Assembly: GCA_020633895.1 (NCBI GenBank)
Contig: JACKCT010000011.1
Location: forward strand, 85,720-149,719
Direction of reading: 5' to 3'
Length of the DNA: 64,000 bases
Source of the DNA: Deltaproteobacteria bacterium
GTDB lineage: Bacteria > Lernaellota > Lernaellaia > JACKCT01
Shown piece by piece: positions 25,792 through 34,143 of the stretch; position 1 is the first letter of the stretch, and every line of letters begins with the position of its first letter. The position numbers and the translations under genes were made by a program. The notes beneath the pieces are model-generated. The model was not told where the DNA came from, searched no databases, and was given only the letters and a program-made list of their open reading frames with translations.

Positions 25792-25823
25792 AAAAAAACG
25801 GGGTCGGCGCTTGGCCGACCCCG
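25792..25823 (-). terminator. Rho-independent terminator of the coiled-coil/winged-helix gene
   Basis: A 9-base-pair stem CGGGGTCGG/CCGACCCCG (25799-25807 with 25815-25823) and 7-base loop, followed on the minus strand by seven T residues. It lies about 30 bases downstream of the stop at 25854. Confidence 0.85.
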
Positions 25824-25853
25824 AGCGGTTCGCGATATTCGGACGGGAGGGTT

Positions 25854-26351
25854 TTAGGCCTCGGCGTTCTGGGCGGCCGGGCGACGGATGGTGCGCGGCG
25901 TGGCGCTGGGGGTTTCCTGGCCCGGAATGCACACCATGCCGTAGGACGGGCTGATGATCTGGCCGCGTTTCTTGAGGATTTGCAACGCGTTACGCACCGA
26001 CGAGATGGGGTTCTTCGAGTTGCCCTGGGCGTTGCGGCGGGTCAGCTCGTCGAGGATGTCGTGGGCGCTCAAGGGACGGCCGGCGGCCTCGAGGATCTCC
26101 AGGATCACCGTGTTCATGGTGAATCCGCGGCGGCTGCGCTCCCGGGGCTTGCGCTCGACCATCGGACGCACATCCGCTTTGCCTTCCCAGACCAGCAGCA
26201 GGTCGTTGCGACGTTTGATATCCCGGCCCAGCGAAGAGATCTGGCGGTCGATGTCCGTTTTCTGTCGTTCCAATTCGTCGATTTTATTTCGAATATCGCG
26301 GATCTCCGCATGCACGTTGTCGATGAATTCGGTGGTGGTGTTCGAGGGCAT
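25854..26351 (-). CDS. Coiled-coil plus winged-helix protein
   Basis: A 165-residue protein. Residues about 5-50 form a coiled coil (IRDIRNKIDELERQKTDIDR). A basic hinge (VERKPRERSRRGF) and a winged-helix domain follow (NTVILEILEAAGRPLSAHDI, SSVRNALQILKKRGQIISPS). The C-terminal domain resembles small HTH domains of DNA- or polymerase-associated proteins. The start at 26351 is set by GGAG eight bases upstream. The gene is monocistronic with its own terminator. It is probably a DNA-binding regulator, but its target is unknown. Confidence 0.6.
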   Translation of the reverse strand: MPSNTTTEFIDNVHAEIRDIRNKIDELERQKTDIDRQISSLGRDIKRRNDLLLVWEGKADVRPMVERKPRERSRRGFTMNTVILEILEAAGRPLSAHDILDELTRRNAQGNSKNPISSVRNALQILKKRGQIISPSYGMVCIPGQETPSATPRTIRRPAAQNAEA

Positions 26352-26832
26352 GATCGTGACTCCGTTGTGTGATGAATTGGCGAAACCGAAAAAACTTGGG
26401 TTCGCAATGAGCCGATGATGGTCCGAGATGGTGATGCTTGGCGGGCCCGTCATCGGTGAAGGTTGTTATACATCATAAGATTAACCATGAAAAGAGCATT
26501 TTTTAAGTTGGCGACTTTTTCGTTGAATTTGGTCATGATTTTTTAGTTAGGTATTCCACGAGTAATCCCCCTATCCCGACCGTATTAGCGCGGTACGGGC
26601 ATTCCGTAAAACTTCTGCAATTCTCAAAAGTTTTGTGAAATACCCAACACAATAACAACGCGACACCAATTTTAACATTTGGATAACCTCGCGATTCACG
26701 GCGCTTTTTGACTGATCGGTCAATTTTGTTAACTCATGGTTTTCTCCTGAAAAACTTCTTGAGGGCATTTCTCCCGGGCATAATTCGTTCCACATTGGCA
26801 AAGCGCCGTCGAGGCACTTATGCTACGTCGCC
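26352..26832. other. AT-rich intergenic region between divergent genes
   Basis: About 480 bases, clearly AT-rich from 26460 to 26760. It separates the winged-helix gene (minus) and the GT-C gene (plus) and should hold both promoters. TATAC/TTATGATG-like elements lie near 26464-26480. A minus-strand open frame at 26571-26801 shows no family and no ribosome site, and is not accepted as a gene. No RNA gene is recognised. Confidence 0.5.
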
Positions 26833-28572
26833 ATGCCCGAACGCACCGCATCATCTCCACTCGCCCGGATGGGAGTCCTCCCGGCCTTCGTCGCGTCCGT
26901 CGCGGTATCGACCGCCGGATGGTGGGGCCTGCGCATGACCGGGCCGGTGGACGACGCCTATATCACCATGACCTACGCCCGCAATCTGGCCGCCGGGCGT
27001 GGCATCGTCTTCAACCCCGGTGAAATCGTCGAGGGATGCACCGCGTTTTTGCATATGGCGCTGCTGGCCGGGTTCGCGAAGTTCGGGGTGGTGCGCCTGG
27101 ACGTGGTGTCCATCTTGCTGGGCATCACGGCATGGGCGGCGACCTTCGCCCTCGCGTTTCGCCTCTGGCGAACACATCGCCAAGGCCACAACGCACCGAT
27201 CGCCGGGTGGGAATGGGTCGTCGTCGCGTTTCTGCTGACCGGCCCCATCGGTCTGGTCTGGTCCACCGCCGCCATGGAAACGCCCCTGGTCGCGTTCCTC
27301 TGGACCCTCGGCCTCACCGCGCACCTCCGGGAGGTCGAAGGCGGGCGCCTGCCCTGGATTTCAGCGCTGGCGACGGTCGCCGCCGGGTTGATGCGTCCCG
27401 ACGGCATCCTGCTGGCCGTCCCCCTGGGGCTTTCGTGGCTGCGGCCGTGGAAAAAGAAGCGGGTGGTGCTCGGCGTCGCCTACGGCGCGATGGTCCTCGC
27501 CCTTTTCGGCGGCTATTGGCTCTGGCGATGGAGCTACTTCGGCTATCCCGTGCCCAACACCTTCGCGGCCAAGGTCGGCTCGCCGGGCCCGGCGCTGTTC
27601 GGCAAGGGCCTGCTCTATCTGGCGTTGTTCGCCGGAACCTCGGCGTTTCCCGTCGCGTTCGCCTACCTGTTCGCCCGCGACGGCCGGGCGATGAAAGGCG
27701 AGCTGCCTCGCTGGTTTTTCGTCGCGGTGGGGATGATGGCCGTGCTGGCGCTCTACGTCCTGGGCGTGGGCGGCGATTTCTTTCCCTACTACCGTTTCCT
27801 CGCCCCCGCGTACCTGCCGTTCGGATTCGCGTGCCTGGCGTTCTTTCGACGCTGGGCCGACAAGCACCTGGGGCAACGCACTCCGGTCGCCACGCCGAAA
27901 CGACGCCGAACCCGGCTGGTCGCGATCCTTGGGGCCTGGTGGCTTTTCGCGACGGCGGGATGGTTCCTGGACTATTACAAGGCCTGCAATCTGGTCCGCT
28001 GGACGGATGGGTGGCGGCGCGTGGGCGTCTGGTTGTCCCTAAACACGCCGGAGGACGCGGTGATCGCCACGCTGCCCATCGGCGCGATCGGGTACTATTC
28101 CCACCGGCGGGTCATCGACATGGTCGGGCTCACCAACGTGGAGGTCGGCCGGGCCGAGATCCCCACCGGGGCGAAGATCGTCGGCCACGAGAAATACAAC
28201 TCGGAATACATCCTGGGCGAGCGGCCGGACCTGATCCTCACCTGGCCCGTGCTCATGACGCGCTACCCCCGCACCGCCGCCGACTGGCACTATCGCCATA
28301 CCATTGCCTACGCCCAGCAGGACATCTACCTGCATCCCGAGACGTGGCAGTTCTACAGCCCCACCACCGCCAAGATCGGCAAGCGGCGCCTCATGGGCCT
28401 GATGCGCAAGGACCGCTTCGCCGACCCGGCCTGGCGCGGCTTCACCACCCTGCCCCACAAGCGCGCGCGCATGTTCTTCAACGCCCGGGAATACGCCCTG
28501 ATCCGAAAACCGACCTATTCCGAGCTGCGCGAGAAGATCAAGGAATTCCTGATGCACGAAGAGATCGACTGA
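26833..28572 (+). CDS. GT-C membrane glycosyltransferase, AftB-like arabinofuranosyltransferase candidate
   Basis: A 579-residue polytopic protein with about ten hydrophobic segments and a soluble C-terminal domain from about residue 400. The first periplasmic loop has the GT-C acidic motif in PVDDAYITMTYARNLAAGRG, followed by VFNPGEIVEGCTAFLHMALL. The loop VGGDFFPYYRFLAPAYLPFG is also conserved in this group. The pattern is that of polyprenyl-phosphate-sugar-dependent transferases related to mycobacterial AftB. The donor (decaprenyl-phosphoryl-arabinose or another) is inference. The DPPR-synthase-like gene at 57543-58436 could supply it. Confidence 0.75.
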   Translation: MPERTASSPLARMGVLPAFVASVAVSTAGWWGLRMTGPVDDAYITMTYARNLAAGRGIVFNPGEIVEGCTAFLHMALLAGFAKFGVVRLDVVSILLGITAWAATFALAFRLWRTHRQGHNAPIAGWEWVVVAFLLTGPIGLVWSTAAMETPLVAFLWTLGLTAHLREVEGGRLPWISALATVAAGLMRPDGILLAVPLGLSWLRPWKKKRVVLGVAYGAMVLALFGGYWLWRWSYFGYPVPNTFAAKVGSPGPALFGKGLLYLALFAGTSAFPVAFAYLFARDGRAMKGELPRWFFVAVGMMAVLALYVLGVGGDFFPYYRFLAPAYLPFGFACLAFFRRWADKHLGQRTPVATPKRRRTRLVAILGAWWLFATAGWFLDYYKACNLVRWTDGWRRVGVWLSLNTPEDAVIATLPIGAIGYYSHRRVIDMVGLTNVEVGRAEIPTGAKIVGHEKYNSEYILGERPDLILTWPVLMTRYPRTAADWHYRHTIAYAQQDIYLHPETWQFYSPTTAKIGKRRLMGLMRKDRFADPAWRGFTTLPHKRARMFFNAREYALIRKPTYSELREKIKEFLMHEEID

Positions 28573-28584
28573 GGCGGGGAAGAG

Positions 28585-28711
28585 TCGGGTGCCACACTTT
28601 CGCGAGGACGTAAGTCCGAGAGAAGGTGTGAAGATGACCAAGTTCAAAAATTCGCGTATCAAACGCACACCTTCCCGCCGACTTTCGCCGGCGTGAAAGT
28701 GTGGCACCCGT
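28585..28711. repeat. Family A palindromic intergenic repeat, best copy
   Basis: A full-length copy with arms TCGGGTGCCACACTTTCGCG and GTGAAAGTGTGGCACCCGT. Each arm folds separately: CACACTTTC/GAGAAGGTGTG around GGACGTAAGTCC on the left, CACACCTTC/GAAAGTGTG around GCCGACTTTCGCCGGC on the right. The middle (about 40 bases) differs between copies. It lies between convergent genes. Confidence 0.8.
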
Positions 28712-28736
28712 CGGAATTTCGTGGTAGGGGCCTCGC

Positions 28737-30302
28737 CTACTGATCCTTCGTCAAATACCCGTACGCCGTCGCCATCCAGTACGCGGCCAGGTAATCGTGG
28801 CCGGAGGAGACTTTCTCCGGTCGGTCGCTGCCGCCGCACTCGGTCGCCCACATATTGCGTTGGAACATGAAGCCCGAGTGGCACTGGTACTTCACTTCGT
28901 ACGGACGCAACGCCTGGTAATTCACGCTTCCCATGATGTCGGCCAGCCACGGGTTGTCCTGCTGGAAGTCATGCAGCCAGACCGAGATGGGATCCAGGAA
29001 GCGCTCCGGCGGGTTCATGGCGTATTCGCTCTTGGGCGGATCGGGAAAATCGTAGAGATCCTCGATCATCTGATCCACGTTCTTGTCGATTTCCTTTTGC
29101 GTCTCGGGCTGGCCCTGGGCCAGGTAGATCGCCGTGTACCACGGGTTGTGCGCCAGATCGACGACCTTGCGGATCTTGTCCTTGAACACGTCCAGGGCGA
29201 ACTCATGGGCCTGGCAGTAGGGCTGGGACAGGCGCAGCAGGTTGAAGAAATTCTCGTGGGCCAGGTTCAGGCCGTAGTGCTGGGCGTAGCGATTGGGGAA
29301 CGAGATGTTGGTGAGTTGGATGATGTTCTGATTCTCCGGCGCGGACCACTTGTCGAAAACTTCCTTGAATCGCTCCTCGCCGGTGACGTGGTAGCCGACC
29401 AGCGCCCACGCCTCCTGCATGGAGGGGAGCACCTGGGGCGCCTTGGTGGTCTTGATGCCGTCGACGTCGATGATGGTCCAGTCCTGGGCAATCAGAGCGT
29501 CGAGCACCTCGGTGACGTCATTTTGAATCTGCGTGCGTGTCGGCCAGTCGTCGATCAGGTCATAGGCCGTGGACATGCCCAGGAACCAGCCCGTGTACTG
29601 GTCGCGGCTGGTGTTGCCGACCCAGAAATCGCCGGCGAATTCCCCCGAGTCGATCTTGTGGCAATTCTCGTCGGCGTCGCATCCGGCGAGCTTGGAGGCA
29701 TGGCCGGGGTTGGACTGCTTGCCCACGTAGCGGGCGATGAAGCCGGGCCGACCCGTCACATGCAGGTGCCGCGACAGGGAGGCGGCGGAGCGGATGATAT
29801 TGGCGCGGGCCTGGGGATCGCCGGTGACGTGATAGCGCAGGGCCTGGGAGTTGATGTACGTCCCGGTCCAGATGCACGAGTCGCCGTGGCCCTCGTAGGA
29901 CTGCACCTCGGACTGCGTCTCGTCCGTATAGATCACATGCAGGTGCGAGCCGTAATCGGGCAGATGCCACTGCTCGATGAGCGCGTCGTATTCTTCCGCC
30001 TTTTGACGCAGCGGACCGGCCTGGCCCGACTCGTCGTAGGTCATCCCGGCCATCGGATCGGGATCGCAATTCGGCTCATCCGAAAAGTCGGTGTCCTTGG
30101 GGGCGTAGGACTGGTCATCGACGCGCGCGATGTCGACAAACGCCGCGATATCGCCGTCCAGCGCCGCCGGGGAGGACGCGCCCGCGTCGTCCTTGGGCTC
30201 GTCGGTTTCTTCCTCGCCTTTTTCGCCGCCGCACGCCGCGGTCGCTACCGCCACGGCCAACAGCAGCGCGAGCAGCGCCGTCCAAATCTTCAGGTGTTTC
30301 AT
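28737..30302 (-). CDS. Large lipoprotein, probably helical-barrel fold
   Basis: A 521-residue lipoprotein: signal MKHLKIWTALLALLLAVAVA, lipobox TAACGG, and a short acidic linker (EKGEEETDEPKDDAG). The body is rich in helices with repeated Tyr/Trp/His motifs (SCIWTGTYINSQALRYHVTG, RDQYTGWFLGMSTAYDLIDD, EAWALVGYHVTGEERFKEVF), as in (alpha/alpha)6 toroids of glycan-processing enzymes. No catalytic pair can be assigned. Cysteines near DADENCHKID and EPNCDPDP may form disulphides. The start at 30302 is the signal-peptide Met. It is the last gene of the exported-protein block that starts with the ceramidase homologue, though a 400-base repeat region separates it from GH92. Confidence 0.7.
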   Translation of the reverse strand: MKHLKIWTALLALLLAVAVATAACGGEKGEEETDEPKDDAGASSPAALDGDIAAFVDIARVDDQSYAPKDTDFSDEPNCDPDPMAGMTYDESGQAGPLRQKAEEYDALIEQWHLPDYGSHLHVIYTDETQSEVQSYEGHGDSCIWTGTYINSQALRYHVTGDPQARANIIRSAASLSRHLHVTGRPGFIARYVGKQSNPGHASKLAGCDADENCHKIDSGEFAGDFWVGNTSRDQYTGWFLGMSTAYDLIDDWPTRTQIQNDVTEVLDALIAQDWTIIDVDGIKTTKAPQVLPSMQEAWALVGYHVTGEERFKEVFDKWSAPENQNIIQLTNISFPNRYAQHYGLNLAHENFFNLLRLSQPYCQAHEFALDVFKDKIRKVVDLAHNPWYTAIYLAQGQPETQKEIDKNVDQMIEDLYDFPDPPKSEYAMNPPERFLDPISVWLHDFQQDNPWLADIMGSVNYQALRPYEVKYQCHSGFMFQRNMWATECGGSDRPEKVSSGHDYLAAYWMATAYGYLTKDQ

Positions 30303-30385
30303 GATCGCCGTACCCTTTTCGGCTCGGGGCCGATTGGAAAATGGAAAATTCAAAAAAGCCCGACGCTCGCCGTTGCGATGACTCC

Positions 30386-30690
30386 GTCATCCTCAAGCGA
30401 CGCGAAGGATCTCTTGTTCGTTGTTCGCGTGGTCGCGCGCGTTTCCTCTTTGTACCGCTCGACGACCTCATCAGTCGGGGTCGTCTCAAACAACATTCGA
30501 ATTTGACCCCTCACTACCGTTCGGGGCTCTGACGGGCACGGCATCGCTGAATGGGGGACTGGATCCAATTTCGACGGTCCGAAATCGGAGCCGGTCCCCA
30601 TTCTCGGCAGTGGGTTGGAGCGTCGTACCAACCCGCTTGCTGACCAGCCTTCGCCAAAGCTACGGCATGGCAAGCTGCGCGCGGCTTTGA
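30386..30690. repeat. Composite repeat island (families C, D and B)
   Basis: Contains a family C half (GTCATCCTCAAGCGACGCGA, 30386), a module D copy (CGTCTCAAACAACATTCGAA, 30482-30501), an inverted short family B unit (CCCCTCACTACCGTTCGGGG plus CTCTGAC, 30507-30532) and an inverted long family B unit (AACCCGCTTGCTGACCAGCC...GCGCGGCTTTG, 30630-30690). It fills the 402-base gap 30303-30704. No gene is present. Confidence 0.7.
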
Positions 30691-30704
30691 AGGATCGGTC
30701 ATCC

Positions 30705-33216
30705 TTACGGCACAACGTGCCCGTCGTAAGTGGCGCCTTGGCCCCAGCTCGAGGGGGTGTCTCCCATGACGAACTCGAGGGTTCCGCCGTCGGCGATGTC
30801 GCCGTGGTGGAACCAGGGCTTGGTCAACTCCGCGCCGTTGAGCTTGGCGGACTGCACGTAGATATTCGTCGGCGACGCGTTCTTCGCGATGACGGTCAGC
30901 GTGTTCTCGCCGACGGACACATCCGCCTTGGGAAAGCTCGGGCTGCCGATCACGTACACGTCGGTGCACACCGAGACCGGATAGAAGCCCAGCGCCGAAA
31001 AGACATACCACGCCGAAAGCGTGCCGCCGTCGTCGTTGCCGAAGATGCCGTCGGGCGTGTCGTCATAGCGATACGTCATCACCCAACGCACCCACTTGGC
31101 CGTCAGGTCGGGCCGCCCGGCGATGGCGAACAGGTACGGGGTATGAATGTCCGGCTCGTTGCCGTGGTAATAATACGGGTCGGGCAGCAGGCCGCTGTAA
31201 TCCTCTTTGATGTTCTCGAAAAACTCCGTCAGCTCGCTGATGAACTGCGCCTTGTCGTCGAACAGGGAGATCAGGCCGACGGGATCGTGGGGCGCGTACC
31301 ACCGCCAGTGGCGGGCGTTGCCTTCGGTGTATTCGTCGAAGTTGAGCCACCACTCGTTGAACTTGTCATAGAAGTCGCCGGTGCCCTCTTCGCGGGCGCG
31401 GAAGAAATCCTTTTCCGGATCCCAGAGGTTCGCGTAGTTCTTCGCCCGAGCGCCGAACATGGCCGCGTCCGAATCCTCGCCCAGCGCGTCGGCGAAGACC
31501 GACAGGCAGAAGTCGTTGTAGGCGTACTCCTGCGTCTTGGAGACCGAGCCGCTCTGGGAGTCGTCCAGGTAGCCCTGGTCGATCCACTGGTCCAGGCCCG
31601 GCCGCCCGCCGTAGGGCACCGGCCCGGTGGCGTGGGCGTAGAGCCCTTCATAGGCCGTGTCCACGTCAAAGTCGGTCACGCCCTTGACGTAGGTGTCCAC
31701 GACGACCGAGTCGGAGTGCGTCCCGATCATGCTGCCGCCGTCGCCGAGCAGCGCCGCCCACCGGGGGAACGCGCCGCCCTGCTCGTACATGGTGATCAGC
31801 GAATCGACGAAATCCCGCGCCAGGTCCGGCCGCAGCAGCGTGATGAGCGGATGCAGCGTCCGGAACGTGTCCCACAGGGAGAAGTCGGTGTAGTAGGTGA
31901 AGCCGTCGGCGTCGTGGGCCGCGCGGTCGAAGCCGACGTACTTCCCGTTGGTCTCGGTGAAGTTCGTGGGCAGCACGTAGAGGTGGAACAGGGCCGTGTA
32001 GAACAGGGTGCGTTCAAGGTCGCTGCCGCCGTAGACGGTGACGTCGTCCAGGTAGGGGGCCCAGGCGTCCTCGGCGTCTTCCACCACGTCTTCAAACGAC
32101 TTGGAGCCGATCTCGGCGGCCAGGTTGGCCCGGGCCTGGTCGACGCTGATGATGCTCATGCCGATCTTGGCGACGACCTGCGACGTCCCCCCGGCAAAGC
32201 CCACGTACGCCCCGCTATGCACCCCCGATTCGCTCGTGCCGCTCGGGGTGCGCACGCCGTTTTTGTAGGTGCCGTAGTCGGCGAAGGCGGTGTCGAACCG
32301 CACCACGAAATAGACGCGCAGCCCGCCGGTGCGTCCGGAGAAGCCGCCGTTGTTCATATTGTTGGAGCCGTAGACCTCCTTGGCCTCCGGGTCGATGGTC
32401 ACGTCCGAATCGACGCTGGCCACCTGCTCCTGGGCGTTGGCATAGGAAACGTCGACGATGACGTGGGGTTCGTCCGCGGCGGCGGTGGCCGGGAAGGTGT
32501 AGCGGTGGATGCCCGACCACAGCGTGCTGGTCAACTCCACCTGGATGCCGCCGTTATCGAGCACGACGCTGTAGTAGCCCACCCGCGCCTGCTCGTTTTC
32601 GTGCTGGTAGTCGGACCAGAATCCCTTGGGCGCGATTTGGGCGTCGCTGATGCCGAGTACGGGCATCAGGCCGATGTGGCCCAGGTCCGTGATGCCGGTG
32701 CTGGGCAGGTGGGTGTGGGAAAAGCCGCGGATGGTGGAGTCGTACCAGTAATAGCCGCCGGCGTGCGTCTTATCGATGACCAGATCGCCGATGGACGTGT
32801 CCGGCCCCAACTTCATGGGCGCGTTGGGCAGCATGGGGCCGGGATTGAGCGCACCCATGCCGTAGATGAGCCCGCCGGTGCCGATCATCGGGTCGACGTA
32901 CGGGATGGCGTTGTCGACCGGCTCGAAGGTGTCGTCGTCGTCATCGTCGTCAACCGTGTCGTCATCCGACGTATCGTCGTCCATGGTGTCGTCGTCGGCC
33001 GTGTCGTCGTCCAGTGTCGTCGTCGTCGTCGTCCGTGTCATCGTCGGATGTGTCATCATCAACGGTGTCGTCATCATCGTCGACCGTGTCGTCATCGACC
33101 ACGTCGTCGTCGTCGTCATCGCCGCCGCCGCAGTTCACGGCGGTCGCCGTCATCGCCACAGCGATCAGCAGCACCAGCACCCAATGCATCGGATTGGTCA
33201 CGTTCGTTGTCCTCAT
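30705..33216 (-). CDS. Second GH92 alpha-mannosidase lipoprotein (frameshifted in Asp tract)
   Basis: The start at 33216 gives signal and lipobox (AVAMTATAVNC) followed by GGG and a DDDDDD...VDDDTVDDDDD tract. Near 33010-33016 the frame must move one base to continue as LDDDTADDDTMDDDTSDDDT and the GH92 domain: YVDPMIGTGGLIYGMGALNP, GFSHTHLPSTGITDLGH, YYHGNEPDIHTPYLFAIAG, GIFGNDDGGTLSAWYVFSAL. All family blocks are present, so a secreted Ca2+-dependent alpha-mannosidase is expected. The full length is about 836 residues. The start is only 13 bases downstream of the stop of the jelly-roll-like lipoprotein, so the two are co-transcribed. Confidence 0.88.
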
Positions 33217-33229
33217 AATTCGATGATTC

Positions 33230-34066
33230 TTATTCGGCATCCACTTCCGTGCCGTAAAAATTGTCCATGTAGAAATTCCCGCCGTAGTCAAAAAGCGACG
33301 AATCGCCCGTGCGAAACGCGCCGATATTTTCCGGCGACCCCGAATATTCCAGTCCCACGCAGTCCATGTCCGTGTCGTTGATCAGCACGTCGTAGGACGC
33401 CTCGGATTCCTGCCGCGCGTGAATCGTCAGCACCGACCACGTGTTCTTGGGCGCCGACAAACCGCAGTCGACCAGCTTGTACAAAGCGCCGTCGGAGGCG
33501 AACAGATCCCCGAATTCCGTGCGCCAGAGGTCCAAAATCGCCGCGCCGTCTTCGTCCAGCAGGGAGAACTGGGCCGTGCAGCCGTCACCGGACGGGAACA
33601 GGTCCAGCGTGATCTCCAGATCCTTGGTCGACGGCCCGAATTCGTAGATCGCGTAGACGTAGTCGCCGGTCGCGATATCGCCGCCGATGCGCAAATCCCG
33701 TCCGGAACCGGACTTGGCGACCACCACGATATCCGCCGACGTGGCGCCGCTTTGATCGACCGTCCAGGGCGCGCCGAGGTCGCCCAGGTCATAGTCGTTA
33801 AAATCGATGTCGAACAACTCCACCGGCTCGGTGTCGTCGTCGGTCGTATCGTCGTCGGTCGTGTCATCGTCCGACGTGTCGTCATCGGTCGTATCGTCAT
33901 CGACGCTGTCGTCGTCGGCCGTGTCGTCGTCGTCATCGTCGTCATCCGACGTGTCGTCATCGGCCGCGTCGTCGTCATCATCGTCGTCATCGCCGCAGCC
34001 GCACCCGACCGAGACCAGGGACACCATCATCGCGACCGTGACCAAAAACACCCACCATTTGGACAT
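33230..34066 (-). CDS. Asp-rich lipoprotein with jelly-roll-like domain
   Basis: A 278-residue lipoprotein: signal MSKWWVFLVTVAMMVSLVSV, lipobox VGCGCGD, then an unusually regular (D)n/DDDT tract of about 55 residues. The C-terminal 190 residues look like a concanavalin/LamG-type beta sandwich (FDIDFNDYDLGDLGAPWTVD, DYVYAIYEFGPSTKDLEITL, ASYDVLINDTDMDC), a fold often used for glycan binding. The start at 34066 is set by a perfect GGGAGGAAGCG site. It lies between the ceramidase homologue (77 bases upstream) and GH92 (13 bases downstream). Confidence 0.75.
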   Translation of the reverse strand: MSKWWVFLVTVAMMVSLVSVGCGCGDDDDDDDDAADDDTSDDDDDDDDTADDDSVDDDTTDDDTSDDDTTDDDTTDDDTEPVELFDIDFNDYDLGDLGAPWTVDQSGATSADIVVVAKSGSGRDLRIGGDIATGDYVYAIYEFGPSTKDLEITLDLFPSGDGCTAQFSLLDEDGAAILDLWRTEFGDLFASDGALYKLVDCGLSAPKNTWSVLTIHARQESEASYDVLINDTDMDCVGLEYSGSPENIGAFRTGDSSLFDYGGNFYMDNFYGTEVDAE

Positions 34067-34143
34067 CGCTTCCTCCCTCGTCGCGGCGGCCCGTCGAAGA
34101 CGATACCCCCGTCGTGAGATTGAATCGGTCCGCAGTGTACCAC

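Noticed and set aside
26571-26801. Possible 76-residue protein in the AT-rich gap
   Set aside because: No family, no ribosome site and no hydrophobic pattern; more likely part of the regulatory region between two divergent genes.
30386-30690. CRISPR array in the repeat-rich gaps
   Set aside because: The repeats are dispersed palindromes in varying orientation, without regular spacing, unique equal-length spacers or cas genes.
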